Assembly: GCA_020466095.1 (NCBI GenBank)
Contig: CM035806.1
Location: 13,765,724-13,829,723 of the forward strand
DNA length: 64,000 nucleotides
From: Chlorops oryzae
Taxonomy: Eukaryota > Arthropoda > Insecta > Diptera > Chloropidae
Reading direction: 5' to 3'
Shown: piece after piece, positions 34,801-49,800 of the stretch
Layout: the number at the start of each line of letters is the position of its first letter
Position numbering within the stretch: the stretch's first letter is position 1
Translations under genes and position numbers: made by a program
Notes under the pieces: model-generated
What the model was told of the DNA's origin: nothing
What the model saw: only the letters and a program-made list of their open reading frames with translations
Databases searched by the model: none

Positions 34801-37800
34801 TTTAACTGTATAGAGTAAATACCCTCAATCTCTTCAGAAATCACTGATGCTGAAAATTATGAGCCAATAGTGAGTGGTCCTCCGATGCTCGCAACATAAA
34901 ATATCTTTGACTTCGACGTTGTCGCGTCGTCATCTTTCAATGACATTTCCGTCTTTTGTCGATCGGATATTTACTTCGTTTCCTGAATGGTCCACGTTTA
35001 ATGTCTGGAAAAAAGGACAAACCGAAAAGTAAAAGTAATATAGCAAAAATTAATAGAAATTCTTTCAAGTGGACAGTCTACTTACATTTTAAAGACGTTT
35101 AAAGGCGTCCTTCTGAAATTGGAAGACGAAAATGAAATCGTAACCGAAATCGCGTTCCAGGAAAAATAAAAATAGCATTTAAAAATGACTTATTCCACAT
35201 GCAAAAGTCCTTCGCAGAATTATGTATGTAGAAAGAAATGGAAAAAATCGTTTCTTCCGTGCCACATAATTGCCGGTCATGCTTATGTTCAATTCCCAAA
35301 AAAAAAAAAAAAAACACCCCCATTAGCGTTAAACACACCCGAAATTTGTAAAGAAAAGAAAAAAAAAAGGAGGAAAAAAAAACACCAACCGAATTTCTAC
35401 CCCATTGCATTTCCTTTCAATGCTTTTGAATTTCCGTTTAACCGCTACAAATTTGTCTGGAGTTTTGACTTGAAGGATTAAATCATTTTGTCTGGTCTCT
35501 GGCTTATGACTTGTAATAAACATTCAACCTAGAAGTAAATCTTTCAAAAAAAAAAAAAAAAAAATTCGGAGAAATTCAAAATCACCCTTCAAAGTGGATT
35601 AAGTTTTGACTTTCAATTACAATAGATCGATCCTTCATCGTAGGTACATACCTTGGGAACGGAAATTCGTTTAAAGAAAGCAAAGCTTTAATATATTAGT
35701 TCTGTTCCCGTACTGCACGAAACTGATAAATTTTTTGAAAACTGTATGAAAATTGGGCACAATTGGGCAGTTTCGTGCAGTACGGGAACATACCTATTAT
35801 ATGAACCCAACAAAAAAAAAAAAAAGTTTAAGAGGTTCTCAAGCACAATCGTAGAACAGTGATCCGAGTACGAAGGAAACACAACCTGAATCAGTCAGTC
35901 TAAAAGCCTTTAGATTCTGGTTTACAGATTCTGTTCGAAGGAGGAACAGACCGCGATTCAGATCATTGGGGAATGCCCCAGAACGCTGTCATGAGAGAAG
36001 GAGAGGACTGATTGGAAAATTCGTAATTAAAATCAGAGTGGTGTGTATCTTCCGACAAGCCTTCGGATATGGCACAATAGTTCAATCGAGACTGCAACTA
36101 TTGCTGGAATCCTTGATACATAATGAATTATAGTGTACTCTCTCTTAAGCAGAAACCTATGGGACCGGAAAGTATGTCCGCTTTAGAGGAAACTATTTGA
36201 GAAGAAAAATATACAAGAGCATTCCCAAAAAGTGCATTCCGTCAACACCCCAAAACGTCAACACTTTTTTATTTACATTGACTATTCTAAAACGTCAACA
36301 AAACCTAAAAGCCCCAAAAGGTAAACTCTGCTTAATAGAAAATTTTAGCTGGAATTACGTAGACAGGGTGTCCCGTTGACATATGGGGTAGCAAATTAAA
36401 GGTAATCGATCCAGCATTTTAAATAAAATAAAAAAATTGGGTCTTAATTGGCCTTTTTTCATCCCAAAATGGCTTCCAAAGTAAAAAAAAAAAAATTGAA
36501 AGCTTTTTTCATAATTTTTCACTTTGACCGTTTATTTTTCTCTCAATGGGTCAAATTTTTACCATTAATTTAATTTTGCCTAAAAGCACATACAATTGGC
36601 TTTCAAACTACATTAAAGTTTTTTTTCTGCAATTAACCATTGGTGTGGGAGAATTGTTTTTCTGGACTTAGTGTCAAAAAATTTGAATGCCACATAACTC
36701 CTCAGGGGTGCACCCTCATATACGATTTTTTTGTTCATCTTGAACCCCCCTACCACCCCTTTCAAGGAATGTAGTTCCCAATGGGACACCCTGTAGGATA
36801 CGAATTCTCAGAATTCCGGGAATCTCCTTTTGTGCGTACAATGTGGTTTTTGCTCTCTTTGTTCAGTTGTGTTTTCGAAATTTTGGACGTTGCGCGTAAA
36901 AAAATGTCTCTAAAAACCGAAAGTGGCATGATCTCAAATAAAATATTTTTTCAATTTTTCCAAATACATAAAAATTTGTTTGAATCAGATTATTGGTTGG
37001 TTTTAGTTTGGATACTAAAATAACGTTTAAATCAATAATTCCAACTATATTTTGGTCTAAAATGAGGGCAATCATAAACGTCAACAATCTGGTAAACGTC
37101 AACACTCGCGGTTTAAATTAGTTGACGTTATCCCGAGTGTACTTTATTTGAATTTATTGAATATTTTGAATTTTTTTGCAGTTAACTGTGCTTTTTGAAT
37201 ATTTTATTCGCTAAAGTAGGCTTTTTTTGTTAATTTGACAATTCAAAATTTTAATAGGCATACTAAATCGAACTGATTTGGAATTTTTGACTTTGAATTT
37301 TTTGCATTTTTGTTTGAATTTTTTGGAATATTTTGAATTTTTTGCATTTAAAAAAAAATTTTTTTGTAATATTTTTTTTTTCCATTTTTTTACATATTCA
37401 AATTCCGAGGCATGGTAATAATTATATTTTATAATATGAAAGCTCTTATGGCTTGTCTTCAGGTCTTTTGTGGAACATTCAACCGCGGGGTCCTTTTTTA
37501 TTTCGTTTCCTAAACGTTTGGATTTATCATCATCATTTAAAATAGCAAAAAAAAAAAAAAAACACACAAATGCAAATAAAAAAATATGTAAATAAATTTA
37601 AATGAAATAGAAAACTCGAACGTCCACCGAAATTCGAAATCGATTCTTTAAAAACCATTCCGCCCATTTGAATTCTGTAACCTTGAATTAAAAATTCTTA
37701 GCTGTTTATCTGTTGTGTGTGTCTCTTCGCCGAAGCAGTCACCCTGAATTAATTACTCACAAAAAATATATATAAATAAAAAGAGCTTCATTGAGAGAAG

Positions 37801-40800
37801 AACGAAGAAGAATACAACCCCTGCTGTTATATTAAAACAGCTGCTTAAAAACTGTAAGCTCTTCAAAACATTCGCGATAACACCGAAAACTCTGGCCATG
37901 CAACCTTTCGGATCCAGTGAATTGCGGGTGAAAAATGTTTGATGCGCTCGTTAATGTTCCATGGTTACTGCATCAAAGTACACAATTTGTTTTTTTGTTT
38001 CTTTGTTTTGTTTTCTTGTTGTTGTTTTTTCTATGCACTTCACGGTATATATTTTGGGGTTAGGTTTCTAGCAATTTAAAAATTTCTCGGAGTAGTACGA
38101 GCATAAATGGTGGTGGTAGTTTCCATTAAATGTTGTTGCTCGAAACTCTCGAAGCCTTTCGCTGACGAATTGTATCGTCCTCGTCTCGTGTTGTGTCGTG
38201 TCGTGTCGTGTTGTGTCGCGTTGTATCGTGTGAGACATGTTGCTAGGGTTTATATTTGCTAATTTACTGCTATTGTGTTTATGAAAAATTCTCGTGGACA
38301 GTGAGTCACCCTTTCAGGCTTACTAACATACATGCACACATACAATACATATTATAAATATATGTATACTCCGATTTAAATGCTGTCCATTCATGGGGAA
38401 GACCGAATAATGATCCTGTTTTTAAAAAACTTCCTCAAAAATTCTTCCATTTTTGAAAGTTCTTCGTCAAATTTATCGCGCTCAATCCAAAGAGTGGATA
38501 TAAATAAACTCTAAGAGTAAGAGGTTTCGATTGTGTCATTTTAGGCGTAGTTAACCCATAATAAGCACCACGAAGGATATCATCATTGCTTTCGTCCTTA
38601 AAAACAGAAAAAAAAATTCAAAAAATTAAACTAAAAAAAAAAATCTATGAATTATTCATTATTCAACATCGTGATTATATTTTGGGGAAATTAAATCGTT
38701 AACACTTGAGCAACCGTAAGGACTAAATTCGAATCAGTACTCAGTCGACAATTGGAGAAATTTGCTAGCCGACAGTTTGTGTTCCCTGAATATGCCATCG
38801 GCTTTCAAAAACGTTTGCTTTAATTCTCAAAAGCTTAAAATTTGGTTGCATATGTATGTATATAGCCATATTTCAATATTGAAACTCTTTGGGCACTTCA
38901 ACGGTTCTTATGCCTCACGACGCGACGAAATATGATCAAAATCCGCCAATCGTGGATGCCCCATTATTCATTTGAGCGAAATATAATTAAATATTCTATA
39001 TGATGTAGATACAGTACACTCGGGATAACGTCAACTAATTAAAACCGCGAGTGTTGACGTTTATGATTGCCCTCATTTTAGATCAAAATAAAGTTGGAAT
39101 TATTGATTTAAACGTTATTTTAGTATTCAAAAAATCGTATGTGAGGGGGGGATTTGTCCCAAATGCACCCCTGAGGAGTTATGTGGCTTTAAAGTTTTTT
39201 AACACTAAGTCCAGAAAAACAATTCTCCCACGCCAATGATTAATTGTAGAAAAAAATTTTTAATGTAGTTTGAAAGTCAATTGTATGTGCTGTTAGGCAA
39301 AAAAAATTAATGGTAAAAATTTGACCCATTGAGGGAAAAATAATCGGTCAAAGTCAAAACTTCTGAAAAAACTTTCAATTTTTTTTACTTTGAAAGCCAT
39401 TTTGGGATGAAAAAAGGCCAATTAAGACCCAATTTTTTTATTTTATTCAAAATGCTGGATCGATTACCTTTAATTTGCTACCTCATATGTCAACGGAACA
39501 CCCTGTATACGTAATTCCAGTTAAAATTTTCTATTAAGCAGAGTTTACTTTTTGGAGCTTTTAGGTTTTGTTGACGTTTTAGAATAGTCAATGTAAATAA
39601 AAAAAGTGTTGAAGTTTTGGGGTGTGGACGGAATTGGGGGTTGACGTTATCCCGAGTGTACTGTATTCAATTCAATCCGAATCTAGCCCTCGTACCTATT
39701 TGTCTCTGGCGTACTCGCAAAAGTAGTCTTCGAGGGTTGTAGTGTTTATGTTGTATTAAGAATTTCGAAAGTTCTTCGTGCCAGTGAAATAAAAAGCTCC
39801 AAAATTTTCATATAAAATCTTATAGTTTCAGATCCCAGAGCCGCCAGACCTATGTACATCATCTTAGCAAAACTAAAATTTTCAGGATTTCTAGTCTTGT
39901 ATGAAGTTAAGACATTATTCGTATTAAGTAGGTCGAAAGCGACGCCCTTTCCGAGAAGCGCGGACTAATGATTTATAAAGGCCTTAGACACCTACGGGAA
40001 TTAAGGCACTACAATGTTGTGTATCGCTACCACTTCCTCGTGTACCTTTTCGGATTTTCATATTTCAGGTTGGCTTTGAACTGCTATAAACAGCGGCCGC
40101 ATAAGCTCCTGCCCTGACAGAAGTATTCTAATTGAATTATGAAGGCCATTCGCCTACATAGGAGGGGACGCTATACATCCAAGAGTAGCAGGCCCTGAAG
40201 CAACTTGCCATTCTAAAAATACTCATGACGAAATAAGAAATACAAAAAGAGCACTTTCAAAAGGTGCTGAAGCTTCACTCTTAAATCATCATGTCACTGA
40301 ATCTTTAACCTGTTAAAATTCGAACAATCAAAACTCAGAAAGTGAAAACAAAAGTAACAAAAAAAAGAAAAGAAAATCCAACCTAAATCAGTTTTTCTTT
40401 TGGTCTCGATTATTCAAAAGCTTTTTTGTTGTTTTTTCTCATTATTCACGTAAAACATCAAAACTGGAAGAGAATGTGAGTGGGGGAGAATGAGGGAAAA
40501 AAAGTGCTGGCGCCAGTTTGCAAAGTTTTAATAGCCGTGTCCGAAAATGCTAAATCAGCATAAGAACAAGAGACTAAAAAAAAAAAACAAAAAACAAAAA
40601 AAAATGGGAGAGCGAGATAGAGAACAGCTAACAATCTATCTTTTATGTAGTTTAACTGAAAAGTGAACCAAGCCAAGCCGAGACAAGACAAGACAAGACA
40701 AGGCAAGGCTAGGCAAGGCAAGGTTAATAAAACAAAAGGCGCCAACCAGTCCAGTCGTTTCAGTGTTGCGTTGTATTCGTTGCTGCCGAATTTTCAGTAA

Positions 40801-43800
40801 GTAGGTTATTCGCAGACAATAATGCATAATTTTATGCTTACCGATATGCTACGATATGATATGACATGGCGCTACGATTTGCCATTTCCTTTCTCCGTTC
40901 GTTCCAATTCGTCTTCTTCTCTCATCCACCCACTTTTTTTTCTTGCTTATGTTTTCCCTCTTATTGTACATGCAATATATCCTTCTTATCTTTGCTGTTT
41001 AAACGTTTTATCTATTTATATAAGTATATACATATGTACATATATAGCCAGTATGTACGTTCATCTTTAAACACACACATATGTATGTACATTACATCCC
41101 AGCGGAATATTATCTCCTGCATGACAAAGTCACCAATGATGCCATCGATGACAAATAGGTGACATTGTCATGCATGACATCTTGGAGGACATGTCATCGT
41201 GGAGGGATGCTGTTCATGTGCTTGACTCTCATTGGCTACTGAAATTTAAATATGGTTTTAGCGTCAGTTGAACTTTAGCATGAAGTGGCGTAGATGATGA
41301 GTGCTCGACTCAAAAACCAAAGATCGCGGGTTCGATCCCTGGCAGAGGCGAACAAAAATTGTTAAAAATAAATTTTTAAAAATTTTCGAAAGATTCAAAG
41401 AGAGGGCAAAGAAGAGAGTTATCAAACTGGTTTCTATAAATTGACATTTAGAGAGGAAAGAGCAAATGTGCTTCTCTCAAATGCATTTTTCGCCATCGCA
41501 CACCCTAGCATGACAATGTCACCGCTGAAGTCCCTGTCAGCTCCTGTGTAAATGTCATACAAAGTGTCACCGGAATTAGCATGCATTCCGGCTCCGAAGT
41601 CACTAGGACATCATCGGCAATGTCCGCGGGACATTTCCCGCTGGGATCGAATCTATCTTACACACATATACATACATCCATTGATACATCCATACATCCT
41701 TTAATAATATTCCTTTTTCTACATGTAATGCAAAATTTCGGTTCGCCAGGCCTTTGTTGTTGTGACCATTGCGACGCCATTTTAACGAAATTAATGAACT
41801 TTCACATCCTGGAAATTCATTTGCATTTTCTTATCGGTCGCATTTGGTGCGATTTATCGAAAAAAGAAATGAGAGAGGAATGCTTTGTTACAGTCGAACG
41901 AGTCGCGAGTTCAATAAAACTATAAATACTTTTGTTTGTACGTACGTAGGTATGTTTAAATATTATTCATACATATTATAATATATTAAAATATTCGAGA
42001 AGAAAAATATTCGGAGGATTTATAGAAGAATTCTCTTGGGGTCAAGGACTACTTTGATTTGCTCTGATTTTATTAAATTCGCAGAAGCTCATTTTATCGA
42101 GTTTTCTTAAAGCTTGTTCTCGCTTTAAACCATAGCTCCAGTTCTTTTAGAAATGCCTCCAGAAATTTCTAGCGCATCCCTAGAGGTAAAAAAAGGTATC
42201 ATAGTTTTTGTAACCAGCAACACTGCAAGAGTGACAGTTCTCCATTCCTGCAAATTATAATTTCAAAAAATCTATTTATATACATACATACGTACATATA
42301 TACAATATCTACTTATCTGTCGGCTTCAGAAATTAATTTAAAAAATTAAGATACAAGAAATATACAACAAGAATAAAGTAAGAAAGAAAGATAAAAAGGA
42401 GTAAAAGAGGTAGTAGAAAAATAGAGAAAAATACAGAAAAATTGAGAAAAATTGGGAAAAATAGAGAAAAAATTGATAAGAAAAAATTAAAAAAATTAAA
42501 AAAGAGAATAAAAATAAGAAAAATAGAGAAAAATAAGAAAAATTGAGAAAAATTGGAAAAATAGAAGAAAAATTAAGAAAAATTAGAGAAAAATTAGAGA
42601 AAAATTGAGATAGAAAAATTGAAAATGAAAGAGAAAGATTAAGAAGAAAAGATGAAATTGAAATGAGATAGAGATGAGAGAAAAGATTAGAGATGAGATG
42701 AGATGAAGATAGAGAAATAGAAAGATTGAAAGATTAGATTGAAATGAGATAGAGATTGAGCATTGAAGAAATGTTGATTGAAGATAAAGTTAAAGATTGA
42801 AGATTGATGAGATTGAAGATTGAAAGATTGAAAGATTGAAGATTGAAAGATTGAAGATTGAAAGATTGAAAGATTGAGAGATTGAAAGATTGAGAAGATT
42901 GAAAGATTGAAGATTGAAGATTGAAAGATTGAAAGATGAAAGATTGAGAGATTGAAGATTGAAAAGAGAAAGATAAAGAATTGAAAGAATTGAGAGATTT
43001 TAATTATAATTGAAAGTTTTTGAGCCATCTACATGATTAAATTGATAGATTGAGAAAAAGAAAATTCAAAAGAATTTGTTCAGAAAAATAAATATTTAAA
43101 TACTATTAAGAAATGTTAATCCCTCTTTTATCATGCATAAAAGTGCGTCCGTGAAAAAGTCTTCAAAAAAAAATTTCTTTTCATTTCAGAAGGATAAAAT
43201 TTCACTTTAGAGAACTGTTATCCCTTGTTACAACTGCATAAAAAAGTTAAGTTTTTAAGAAAGCTGAAAAAAGAATGCTCATTTTAATCTAATTGAGAAG
43301 TAAATTTAATAGCTCCCTTTACATATCTTCCGAAAAAAAAAGAAAGTTTTTAAAGAAAGGAAATTGAAAAGATTTTTACAAAAATAAATTTAAAACCAAA
43401 AATATCCCAAAAAAAAAAAAAAAAAACGAATTTTGAAAATTGTAATCAAAAAAAAAAAAAATCAAAAAAAAAATTTAAAAAACAATCATACAGACGCCCC
43501 GAAAAGCTTCTCTCGGTAACACACTTTTCCTTCATGAAAGGATTTCCAAACACCTTTCTCGCTTCTATCATCAATTTTTTGTTTTTCTTTCTTTCTTTGT
43601 TTGCTCTTTTTTTTCTCAGTGTTTGATATTTTACTCATGATGGCACGTGATTTATTACCAGTAGCTCGACTAGCTCGCTTTAAGAGAGTCGTTGTTTGTC
43701 CACTTGTTTTCCTATTCCCAATACGATTGTCTGCACATTTGTAGTCCGCAAAAGATTTTCTCCATGGGGTATTGATGCTCGGTTTGGCCGAACGTTTACC

Positions 43801-46800
43801 GAAATTGGAAAGAATTGCAATTTACTTGCGAAAACATAAATTACCCACTTCAACGTCTTGTCCGTACATCTGTCCGCTGTCCTCTGTCCTATGTCGTCGG
43901 TCCGCTGTCCGTTTGTCTTGTCCGTCTTTCTTCCTTACTTGCTGCTTTTCTTTGCTTTGCTTTTCTTTTCGTTTCTTTTCTCATCTCTTCTATTCATGTG
44001 GAGGAAAAGAAATTGTTTGGCTCGTAATGTCGGCGCTTTTCAACACTTTCCAAGCGATCAGACAACGCTCGTCTCTTTATCGAAGAAAAATTCATACATA
44101 CATATGTACATATATCGATGCATAGAAACGTGTGTATGTCTCGCCATAACCATCTTAAGAATGGAATCTTTTTACCCAAATAATTGAAATTTATTTACTT
44201 TTGTAATATCTATGATACCAACAATATATATTCTGATAAATGCTTTTATTTATTCTCAATTAATTTGGTCCAATTCTTTATTTTTCAGAACGAAAGTGGC
44301 TCACCAATATTCGAAAAGGAACTTCGCGAACAATTAGAAAGGTATGTAACTAACACATATACACCTACCTACGTATCTTTCATCCGTATCTATTATTCAA
44401 TCTAATCGATACCCTGCAGGAAGCCTGTCGCCATATGGCCCCATGTCTATATTGACGTCAATATAGACAAGAGAACTAGTTCCAACGTCAACAGTATTTA
44501 CGGGCGGTGTCATTATAGAAACTGTACTGTCAAGAGGTATAGTTCATCTTTATTGACCATGTCAACAACATGTCTCCTTATAAAGCGAAAGAGTACTCAT
44601 TTTGTCTATATAATAGTACCGACGTCAATAGGTCGTCAATAGTTCGTCAATAGTTTTTCGGTCTACTGTTGACATTCAATGACAAGTCAATATTAAATGT
44701 CAATAACGAAAACCATTGCGACGGGTTTAACTGGTCAGTAGTACTGTTGACGCAGTCAACCGAGAAAGAGTATAGATCACTATTGACATTTTCTGCAGGG
44801 TATTTATAGCAGATTCTTCAAAGAAGTAACGATCAAAAAATTAATTAATTCTCTTTAGCTCGATTCAGGTTCCTCTGACTTTGGTCCCATCGCTTCATAT
44901 AGACAGCTGTAGCGGAACAACAACAGGACTACAGAAGCCAAGATCAGTTTGTATGATTGTAGTTATTATTCGCTAAGGAACACAATTATAGTAGATTTCA
45001 CTATGAAATTGTGTTCTCGCAGGGTTATGTAACAAGAATACTCAAGAAGACGATCAAAAAACTAATTTTCCTTTAGCTCGTGGCCCCATTCCCTCTGACT
45101 ATTTCCTGCTATCGCTTCATATAGAACTGTAAAAATTCATAGAGATAGATTGTGGCTTTGGGATAGCGCAGGCGATGCGGGCTATGCTCTTGATTCCAAG
45201 GTCCAGGGTTCGATTCCCCGCACAAGCGAAACGGAGTGTAATGTTCCAAGCCAAGCGCTGGTTTTTCGAAAAAATCGCATGTTATGGGCACACTAAATAA
45301 AAAGACATACACTTCTCACACAAACACAAGAAAACCCCCACATGGTATCACAGTTTAGACAGTTGTGGACCAAAAACCCAAAAAATTCCCTCATGACGTC
45401 CAATTTCGATGAAAATTTATAAGTAATTATATAGAATAAGAGAAAAATTCTAAGAAATTTATGAAAAAACTCATTACAACTAGTCCTTTTTGGACCAGTT
45501 TGGAACTAGACCCAAACTAGACCAGTTGTAATCAGTTTTTTGGAAAAAATCTTAGCACCAAATTCTTCGAATTTTTCTCTTATTCTATATTTATTTATTA
45601 TTCTATATAAGTACTTACTTATTAATTTTCATCGAAATCGGACGTCGTAAATTTTTCAGAAATTTTGGTCCACAACTCTCTAAATTTTCCCTAGACCCCC
45701 CAAAAATTTTTTAGCTTGATGTGTTATAATTGTTCAATATGCCACTGTGCCAAATATAAGCACTAACAAAGCACTGTTCCTCTCGCCACGCCCCTGCATA
45801 CATACCTAGAGATAAATTTAACCCGGTAGCGCCTGAATTAGCCCAGTGGAGGGATTTTGTTAAAATTTTCAGGAACGCGAACGCTTTTAGTGATGCCATA
45901 TGGCATCGCTAGGCGCTACCGGGTTAATCAGGGACACTAACTTTTTTAGTCAAAAAACAAAATCTCATACTGTATATGAGAGGAAGAAGGGCCCACAAAC
46001 AAAAGTTGTTACTCCGTAAAAAAAAAAAAAAAAAAATTAAAAATTAAATAAAAAAACATTCTCACCACAAAATTTCAATAAAAATCCATCCGAGCCCCTT
46101 TACTCCCAGCGATGAATTTTTGGCCTTTTGAAAATCTTTAATAAAAAGAATAATTCGCCTTAGCTCATTCACTCGTAACGGGGTCTCGTGGTATTGATGG
46201 AGACCACATATTTGAGTCAAGCCGCAATTCAAATTGTTCGGTTGTCGAGCGACAGCAATTTATTGATTGCAATTTTCGGTATGCAAGGGGTTAAAAGAAA
46301 GCCAAGAATTTATAAACAATTCGCTAAACTTTATTGAAAAGAAAATTTATATTTGGATCAGACTGCGGCTTTGTTACATTTATTATTATTATTATTTTTA
46401 TTATTATTTGCACATTTTTGAACACATCAAAACATGCAAATTAAATAAATTCGGATGAGAAAATGCCTTCAAAAAAAGGAAAACTGAAAACTTTACTTCG
46501 AGTTGGTGGCCGTCAGTGTTCAACCGTATTCATCCAAAACAAAGAAAAGTTATCATCAAAAACAATTCAATGAAAATGAACCTTTAGAAAGGAAAATTTT
46601 GTAGACGAAAATAAAAAAATTGATAGGAAAAAGTTTCAACATTTCCTTTGACCCAAATCCGACCCCCGCCCCACACTCCAGGCCCTCCTATTTTTTGTTT
46701 CTTCGCCATCTCGAAACTTTTCCAATTTTCATTCTCTAGGCTGAAAGCTTCAAACTTCAAAGCTTCGAACGCGCGAAACGCTAAACACTACATTCAAATC

Positions 46801-49800
46801 CAAGCTGGCAGCGAGGCAGGAAGGCATGCAGGCTGGCTGGCTGGCTTGCTAGAATTGCTTAAAAGGACGAGCATAAATTCCTAAGTGTGATTAATGGTAT
46901 TTTCAGGGCCATTTGTAAGGAATGCACACACTAAACTACCCAAAAGTAGCTTTGAACCAACTCCCGCACCCCACTCTTTCTCTCTACTCCCTTCATTCAC
47001 AATAGAATGGAGCGAATCTGAGCCAAATTGCATGGAATGCAGATTTTGTGTTTCTTCGTGTTTTCCTTTTTTTGTTTTCTGTTTTGTGTTTTATGTGTTC
47101 TTATGTTGTGTTATCGTGCAGTTCACTTCAATTTTCCAATGCACTGAAAACATACACAAGAGAAAAATTTTGTAAACACGAGAACACTCGCAGCCACAGT
47201 TGCACCCGGATTCGGAGTTGGAGTCGGAGTTAGAGTCGCCTTCGCAGTCGGCGCAGACTGCCTAGACTGCAATTTAGAATTGTTGGCGGAAGTTTTGCAA
47301 GTGCAGCGAAACACTGAAGGCGTTAATGATGATTGTGGTTGGGAGTTTTGCCAGCATTCGAAGCGAAGTTGGAACGCACTCAAGTAGTCATTTGTTTTGC
47401 CCGGTGCAGCACGCTGCACGCTGCTCCTACTGCTCAAAGCTCACTGCTCACTGGCATGCTCCACGAAACGTACTTAATTTGAGTTGCATTTATTTATGCT
47501 CAACAATTTTGAAAATTGCATTTCAAGGTGGACCAGTGCAGTGCAAAACGTAGGAGGAACACTCAAATCATAGGTACTACTCTACATTACATTACAAACT
47601 TACTTTACTTGCTATGCGTCGGAGTACTTACAGAGTAAATGTTAAAGAGCAAAGAGCAATAGCCCGCAATAGTAAAAAAAAAAAAAAAAAAAAAAAACCA
47701 AGGAATGATGAAAAACTTCCCTGGGCAATAAATCACCAATGCTTCGGGGCTATCTTAGAAATTCAGGGAATTTTTTTTCTTTTGAAATTTCAAAAGTTCA
47801 AAATATTTTCCTTCCATTTCACCTCAAGATTCGACTCTTTTATAAAAAAAAACTATAAAGCTAAATACTATAAATAAAACTAAAAATATTACATATACAT
47901 TCTTTATATATTCCGCTTTTGAATTTCTTTCAGCATGAATCGTGTCATTAAATCCAAAGAACGCAAACAACAACAATCGTGCCGTGATCATAAAGTCTTG
48001 CAGGTGTGTATGAAATTTTCCTCGTTAAAAAGAAATAAAATTTAAAAAAAAACAATAATAAAAAAATTGGCATCATTACATATTAACCAAGTACTCTAAA
48101 GGATAAAAGAAATGCTTTTAATCAGATATACTCGTATGTATATATAGTGCACTCTCCCTTAATCGGACACAGGCCTACGGGACTGAAAAAAATATGTCCG
48201 CTTAAGAGGAAACTATTTGAGAAGCAAAAATACTAGAGCATTCCCAAAAAGTGTCCGTTGAAGAGCGGTGTCCGCAAGGAGGGATTACACTGTATATCTG
48301 GTGTGCTTTCACATTCTCATACTTCATTCTAATAATCATATATAACCAGTGCTCGGACTTCTACCACTTTAGTGGTAGATCTACCACTATTTTCACTTTC
48401 TACCCCTTCTACCACGCTAGGTCAAAATCTACCACTTTTTTTTTTTACTTATTTATGCATTTGTTTTATTTATTTTATGATCATGTTCAATGTTATGTGT
48501 TATTGAAAAATATGTTGGCAGCTTTCTATTGTCAAGAATGTTATCAAGAATGGCAGTATTGGCGCCTAACGACAACCAATAAATATTGGCATAGTTTTTA
48601 TAATAAGAATAAATACCTAGAACCATGTAAGTTTCCCAATTTTCTACATGATCAGAGGGAATATATTGTATTAATTTTTGAAATCTACCACTTTTTATAT
48701 AAATCTACCACTTCTTCTTTAAAAATCTACCACCTTTAAAAATTTTCGAGTCCGAGCACTGTATATAACTATATATGTCACTCAGGAGCCATTTCCATTT
48801 TGGCTTCTTTCACCATGGTCTCGGGTACCCACCACGGTCGTGGGTACCCACCAAAATGAGCATTTTTCACTTAGGTACTCACCAAAAGTGTTTCTCTCTC
48901 GCTCTTTTTTTGCCTGCCGAGTAACTGGCTCTTTCTAACTGGCGCGAAACGTCCCGCGCCATATCTATGAGTGTGACAGATATGGTTATATGTGCTTATA
49001 ATTCATCATATAACATAGGACAGTGTTGCCAGAAATAGAATAAATTTCAATGAAATTTTCAAATTGATTTTTTCACATCTTCCAAGCTGAAGCTTTCATA
49101 AATACTCAAAACTCTACGACTGAATGAATTATGTAAATAAATGAATGAATGGGTTAACTCAGTCATCAAGTATAAATACAGCAATCAAGCATAAATACAG
49201 CAGAAGGTATCCCTATTGTTTGCACCTTCATTACTAGATTGAATATAATTCTCAATGGCTTAATAAGCGCGCTGAAGGCCTCTGTGCCGTAGATTGATTG
49301 AGATGCCAACTTACGAAGCGAGAGGCTCTAGATTCAACTCCCAGCTGAGGTCGTTGATCTTTGTGCTGTTTTTTCTGTTTATGTTTTTCTTTGTTTTCAC
49401 ACTTTTCGGGGTATCACAACGGGCCCATTGGGTGTGTCACCCTTAATGATGGCAGCCTCACTAACCCATCAAACAAAGTTAATTTTTTTTTTTATGCATT
49501 TTTTGGAGATACGTGAAGTTAACATTCTAAACGACATACATATGTATGTATGTTCACATCAGGGCTGCATAACGATTTTGTTTTTTCAAACTTATGAAAA
49601 ACGATGCTCCTAAATGGGAAATCTTATTGGAGAAAAACATTTGATAATTTTACAATACTGATGAACAAAATGAGGAGAAAATCATCTTCAAGAAAAATCG
49701 AGATTATTTATGTTACGGCCAGAAATTGAGACATCTGGCAACGCTGATACATTCTCACATCGTCCGCTCAAAATAAAGAGAAATTTGGTGGCTTTGATTT

